DNA of 23,079 bases from Syntrophus sp. (in: bacteria) (GTDB lineage Bacteria; Desulfobacterota; Syntrophia; Syntrophales; UBA5619): NCBI GenBank assembly GCA_013824905.1, contig PNOO01000006.1, forward strand, positions 1 to 23,079, in the 5' to 3' direction. Below are positions 20,459 to 23,079 of the stretch, piece by piece. Under the pieces are notes generated by a model, which had not been told where the DNA came from, did not search any database, and saw only the letters and a program-made list of their open reading frames with translations. Each line of letters starts with the position of its first letter. Position 1 is the first letter of the stretch. Position numbers and translations under genes: made by a program.

Positions 20459-21205
20459 CTATCTCCTGTTCGGTCTTTCCGCTTCCCCTCTGTCAGGATT
20501 CCTCTGTGATCCACCCTCACGAGATTGGCGCGGCTGAGTAGACGGCTTGACCTCCCGCGGTGTTTGAACCTCTCTGGCTTGCGGCCGAGATTGCTGCGGG
20601 TTGACCGCCTCACGGGGTTTCGGCTGAACCTCCCGAGGTGGTCGGACTTCGTGGGGTTGTGATCTGGGTTGCACCGGTTCGATCACTCTTTGAGAAGGCA
20701 TGACCGTTCGAGACGGCTCGGCGGTCCGGGAGCGCGGCCGGAATTGCAACCCCTGGACACCCCATGTTTGCTGCCTTTCCCAATGCCTGTTCTTTTTCCA
20801 GCCGCCCCAGTTTTGCTGAAGCTGATTGTGAGGTATTGGTTGGAAGTTCCAGGGATGCCCTTTCCAACGACGATCCCTGTAATCCGTCCTCCACCCTGAA
20901 TGGATCTTGGGATAAAAAGAGGGAACCCTTTTATAATAACCCCACCCTGAGTTATACTGCCGTGAGCGGTACCAGCGCCCTTGCCACGGACGCCACCACC
21001 AACCGTCGTAGAAAAAGATTTCCTCCTCAATCTCAGGGACAAAGTAGACATACGTCTCAGGTATCACGATCACCGCTGGTGGTGCGGGAAAGACGATCAG
21101 CGGGGGCAGAGGGATACTCACACGGACATCGACCGCTGCTAGCGATGGAAGAGGAACGAGTGCCACCATCGCCAAAAGTGCTGCTCCAAAAAGGGTCTTT
21201 TTCAT
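20459..21205 (-). CDS. Secreted aromatic- and proline-rich protein of unknown function
   Basis: From the ATG at 21205 the protein has 248 residues. It begins with a signal peptide (MKKTLFGAALLAMVALVPLP, then SLAA). An IPLPPLIVFPAPPAVIVIPE segment and FFYDGWWWRPWQGRWYRSRQ follow, which is extremely rich in Trp, Tyr and Arg. The second half is disordered, with Pro/Arg/Gln repeats built on PREV(Q/K)P-like units. I recall similar Geobacter-type hypothetical proteins with a YHGYWWRPW-like core. Their function is not known. The frame extends 18 codons upstream, but AGGAGGC precedes the ATG at 21205 and the signal peptide begins there. A good promoter (21277-21306) lies upstream, and the gene stands alone. 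A periplasmic or surface location is inferred. Confidence 0.8.
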   Translation of the reverse strand: MKKTLFGAALLAMVALVPLPSLAAVDVRVSIPLPPLIVFPAPPAVIVIPETYVYFVPEIEEEIFFYDGWWWRPWQGRWYRSRQYNSGWGYYKRVPSFYPKIHSGWRTDYRDRRWKGHPWNFQPIPHNQLQQNWGGWKKNRHWERQQTWGVQGLQFRPRSRTAEPSRTVMPSQRVIEPVQPRSQPHEVRPPREVQPKPREAVNPQQSRPQAREVQTPREVKPSTQPRQSREGGSQRNPDRGEAERPNRR

Positions 21206-21276
21206 TTTATTGCCTCCTTTATCCGGCACCGATGCCAATTTTATCCATGGACACCGCAACGACGAATGACATTTGC

Positions 21277-21306
21277 ACTATACACTTTTCATTTCTTCTC
21301 TGTCAA
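21277..21306 (-). promoter_or_regulatory. Sigma-70-type promoter of the aromatic-rich protein gene
   Basis: On the minus strand TTGACA (21306-21301), an 18-base spacer and TATAGT (21282-21277) form a good promoter, with a leader of about 65 nt. Confidence 0.6.
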
Positions 21307-21373
21307 TCTTCAATCGGGCCGTATGGCATGCAGAGTGAAGAGCCCGAAAGCGGACTTTGGTTGCCCCGCCTCC

Positions 21374-21402
21374 TTGACAGCAGGAGGGCCTTCCTCTATA
21401 CA
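21374..21402 (+). promoter_or_regulatory. Near-consensus sigma-70 promoter of the maf-yggS operon
   Basis: TTGACA (21374-21379), a 17-base spacer and TATACA (21397-21402) precede maf. The transcript would start near 21409, with a leader of about 65 nt. Confidence 0.65.
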
Positions 21403-21474
21403 ATAAGAATAATCGAGAGCGAAATAAAGCGATCTCGAATAAAAACCAGAAATGGGTCTTTTTAGGAAAACCAC

Positions 21475-22080
21475 ATGCAACTTCATATTTCGGGAAAGCT
21501 CATTCTGGCCTCCGCCTCGCCCCGCCGGATTGAACTGCTTCAGCTCATGGGACTCGCATTCGAGGCGTTGCCGAGCGGCATCGACGAGTCCTTCCAGCGG
21601 GGAGAGACCCCCCGCGAACATGTACTGCGCCTCTCCGAGGAAAAGGCGCTCGCCATTGCCCGGAGTCACCCCGACGACTGGGTCCTGGGCGCCGATACGA
21701 TCGTAATCATCGCCGGCGAGGTCCTCGGCAAACCGGGATCGGTGGCCGAGGCGAAGGAGATGCTGGAAAAGCTGAGCGGACAGGAGCACGAAGTGTTCAC
21801 AGGCTTCAGCATTGTCCGGCAGAAAACGGGGGTCCTGATCCGGGAAGTCGTCGAGTCCTCGGTCCTGTTTCGATCGATTTCGGGCGACGAGATGGACTGG
21901 TACACCGGTTCGGAAGAGCCTTACGACAAGGCGGGTGCGTACGCCGTGCAGGGGATGGGCGCCTTCTTCATCCGGGAGATCCGCGGTTCGTATACGAACG
22001 TCATGGGCCTCCCCTTGTGCGAGGTTGTCGATGCCCTGAAACGGGTATCGGCAATTGGTTTTCATAGGAGGCGATCATGA
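21475..22080 (+). CDS. maf: Maf-family nucleoside triphosphate pyrophosphatase
   Basis: The 201-residue protein has the Maf signature ASASPRR (S13-R18), GADTIV (D74, catalytic base), GKP (K86) and EEPYDKAGAYAVQG near residue 149. It hydrolyses non-canonical or pyrimidine nucleoside triphosphates (dTTP/UTP type) to monophosphates, acting in house-cleaning and cell-division arrest. AGGA lies about nine bases before the ATG. The C-terminus ends FHRRRS, and its stop overlaps the yggS start by four bases (ATGA). The length is normal, and nothing looks damaged. Confidence 0.93.
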   Translation: MQLHISGKLILASASPRRIELLQLMGLAFEALPSGIDESFQRGETPREHVLRLSEEKALAIARSHPDDWVLGADTIVIIAGEVLGKPGSVAEAKEMLEKLSGQEHEVFTGFSIVRQKTGVLIREVVESSVLFRSISGDEMDWYTGSEEPYDKAGAYAVQGMGAFFIREIRGSYTNVMGLPLCEVVDALKRVSAIGFHRRRS

Positions 22081-22766
22081 ACGTCGAGGATAACATCCGG
22101 CATGTCCGGGAGGTGATGGCTGAGGCGGCCCGCCGGTCGGGGCGGCCGGCATCGGCGATCAGGCTGATGGCGGTCACCAAGACCGTAGACGACGACCGCA
22201 TCCTTGCTGCCATCCGGACCGGGGTGGAGATCATCGGTGAAAATTACGTCCAGGAGGCGAAGCGGAAGATCGAGAAACTGGGAAAGGCGGGTGAATGGCA
22301 CCTGATCGGCCGCCTCCAGATGAACAAGGCGAAATACGCCGTCCGCCTTTTCGATATGATCCATTCCGTCGACCGGCTGGAGCTGGCCGCCGAACTCGAC
22401 CGGCGCTCCCGGGCGGCCGGACGGGTCATCCCGATCTTGATCGAGGTCAATGTCGGCGGGGAGGAATCGAAGAGCGGCATCCCGCTCAACGCCGCCCTGG
22501 ATCTGGTCCGTGTGGTGGCCCCTCTGGAGAATCTCTCGATCCGGGGTCTCATGACGATGCCTCCCTGGTTTGACGACCCGGAGGAGTCAAGGCCCTATTT
22601 CCGGGCTCTGAGGGAGCTTGGGGACAAGATCGCTGCAGAGGCCTTTCCCCGCGTGGAGATGCGGGAACTCTCAATGGGAATGACGGACGATTACGTCGTC
22701 GCCATCGAGGAAGGGGCGACGATTGTCCGGATCGGCCGGGGGATCTTCGGGGAAAGAAAGGGGTGA
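22077..22766 (+). CDS. yggS: YggS-family pyridoxal phosphate homeostasis protein
   Basis: The 229-residue TIM-barrel PLP protein binds the cofactor through K35 in RLMAVTKTV. GENYVQEA (55-62), EWHLIGRLQMNKAKYAV, MIHSVDRLELA, VNVGGEESKSGI and SMGMTDDYVVAIEEGATIVR are all family blocks. The usual HLQxNK appears as RLQMNK (His to Arg). The protein buffers PLP and amino-acid balance rather than catalysing a known reaction. It is coupled to maf by a four-base overlap. The ribosome-binding site GGAGG lies inside the maf end. Confidence 0.94.
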   Translation: MNVEDNIRHVREVMAEAARRSGRPASAIRLMAVTKTVDDDRILAAIRTGVEIIGENYVQEAKRKIEKLGKAGEWHLIGRLQMNKAKYAVRLFDMIHSVDRLELAAELDRRSRAAGRVIPILIEVNVGGEESKSGIPLNAALDLVRVVAPLENLSIRGLMTMPPWFDDPEESRPYFRALRELGDKIAAEAFPRVEMRELSMGMTDDYVVAIEEGATIVRIGRGIFGERKG

Positions 22767-22837
22767 TCCATCCCGCGTTGGCGGGAAGGGGAAACCTTGA
22801 CAACAAAGTTGATCCATTCCGATAAGGAGAAGCGACG

Positions 22838-23079
22838 ATGAACAAAGGAGCGTTTTACAAGCTGAGTTACGGCCTCTACGTGATCACTTCCGGCGAGGAG
22901 GGAAAATTCAACGGCCAGATCGCCAACACGGTCTTTCAGGTCACCTCGGAGCCGCCAACCGTTGCGGTGAGCATCAACAAACAGAACTATACCCACGAGT
23001 TTATCCGGTCGAGCCGGCGGTTCGCCGTCTCCATCCTGGATGAGGCGACGCCGATGACGATGATCGGCCAGTTCGGTTT
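22838..23079 (+). CDS. Flavin reductase-like FMN-binding protein (3' truncated by window edge)
   Basis: The frame starts at ATG 22838 with AAGGAG ten bases before it and is open to the window end (80 residues). MNKGAFYKLSYGLYVITSGE, GQIANTVFQVTSEPPTVAVS and NYTHEFIRSSRRFAVSIL match the N-terminal FMN-binding half of the flavin reductase-like family. In anaerobes, including acetogens and Geobacter-type bacteria, such domains often carry a C-terminal rubredoxin and serve oxygen or nitric-oxide detoxification. Whether this one does lies outside the window. It follows yggS by 71 bases and may be the third gene of that operon. Confidence 0.85.
   Translation, partial: MNKGAFYKLSYGLYVITSGEEGKFNGQIANTVFQVTSEPPTVAVSINKQNYTHEFIRSSRRFAVSILDEATPMTMIGQFG

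Overview
The window looks like a chromosomal segment of an anaerobic, Gram-negative, deltaproteobacterium-like organism (Syntrophus/Geobacter type). This is inferred from gene content and protein style: an MCE/MlaD-type gene remnant, an FmdB-like zinc ribbon beside a small zincin, a sensory chemoreceptor ending in FKDF, a biotin synthase with an unusual cluster-ligand set, and a probable selenoprotein. No rRNA, tRNA, CRISPR array or intact insertion sequence was seen.

Layout. 1-642: 3' end of a D-Ala-D-Ala ligase, then a start-less remnant of an MCE-family gene. 666-1556: promoter, a small HELVH metalloprotein and an FmdB-type zinc ribbon. 1601-7959 (minus strand): biotin operon bioB-bioF-bioA-bioD with overlapping genes, followed by a UbiA-family prenyltransferase with its own promoter and a DHH phosphoesterase. 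8238-9928 (plus): metallo-beta-lactamase-fold hydrolase coupled to a polytopic membrane protein of unknown function. 10053-11123: mannose-1-phosphate guanylyltransferase. 11114-11437 (minus): a MerP/HMA-like exported protein with an in-frame TGA at the metal-binding motif, followed by a well-placed SECIS-like hairpin. 11664-12629: a double hot-dog thioesterase-like protein. 13069-14688: methyl-accepting chemotaxis protein with a G9 tract and a strong terminator. 14905-15672: LpxH-like metallophosphoesterase. 15785-18013 (minus): APC permease and an apparently exported SAM methyltransferase. 18293-19810 (minus): GT5 glycogen synthase-like enzyme. 19811-20458: gene-poor stretch with a 37-nt palindrome. 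20459-21205 (minus): secreted aromatic/proline-rich protein. 21475-23079: maf, yggS and the start of a flavin reductase-like gene.

The best candidate for something little described is the probable selenocysteine-containing heavy-metal-associated protein at 11114-11437. A standard gene caller would end it at the TGA or miss it. Second is the biotin synthase, which has Ser in place of one of the three Cys ligands of the classical auxiliary [2Fe-2S] cluster, and extra Cys residues nearby. Third is a signal-peptide-bearing methyltransferase resembling the FAM173 lysine methyltransferases, placed downstream of an amino-acid permease.
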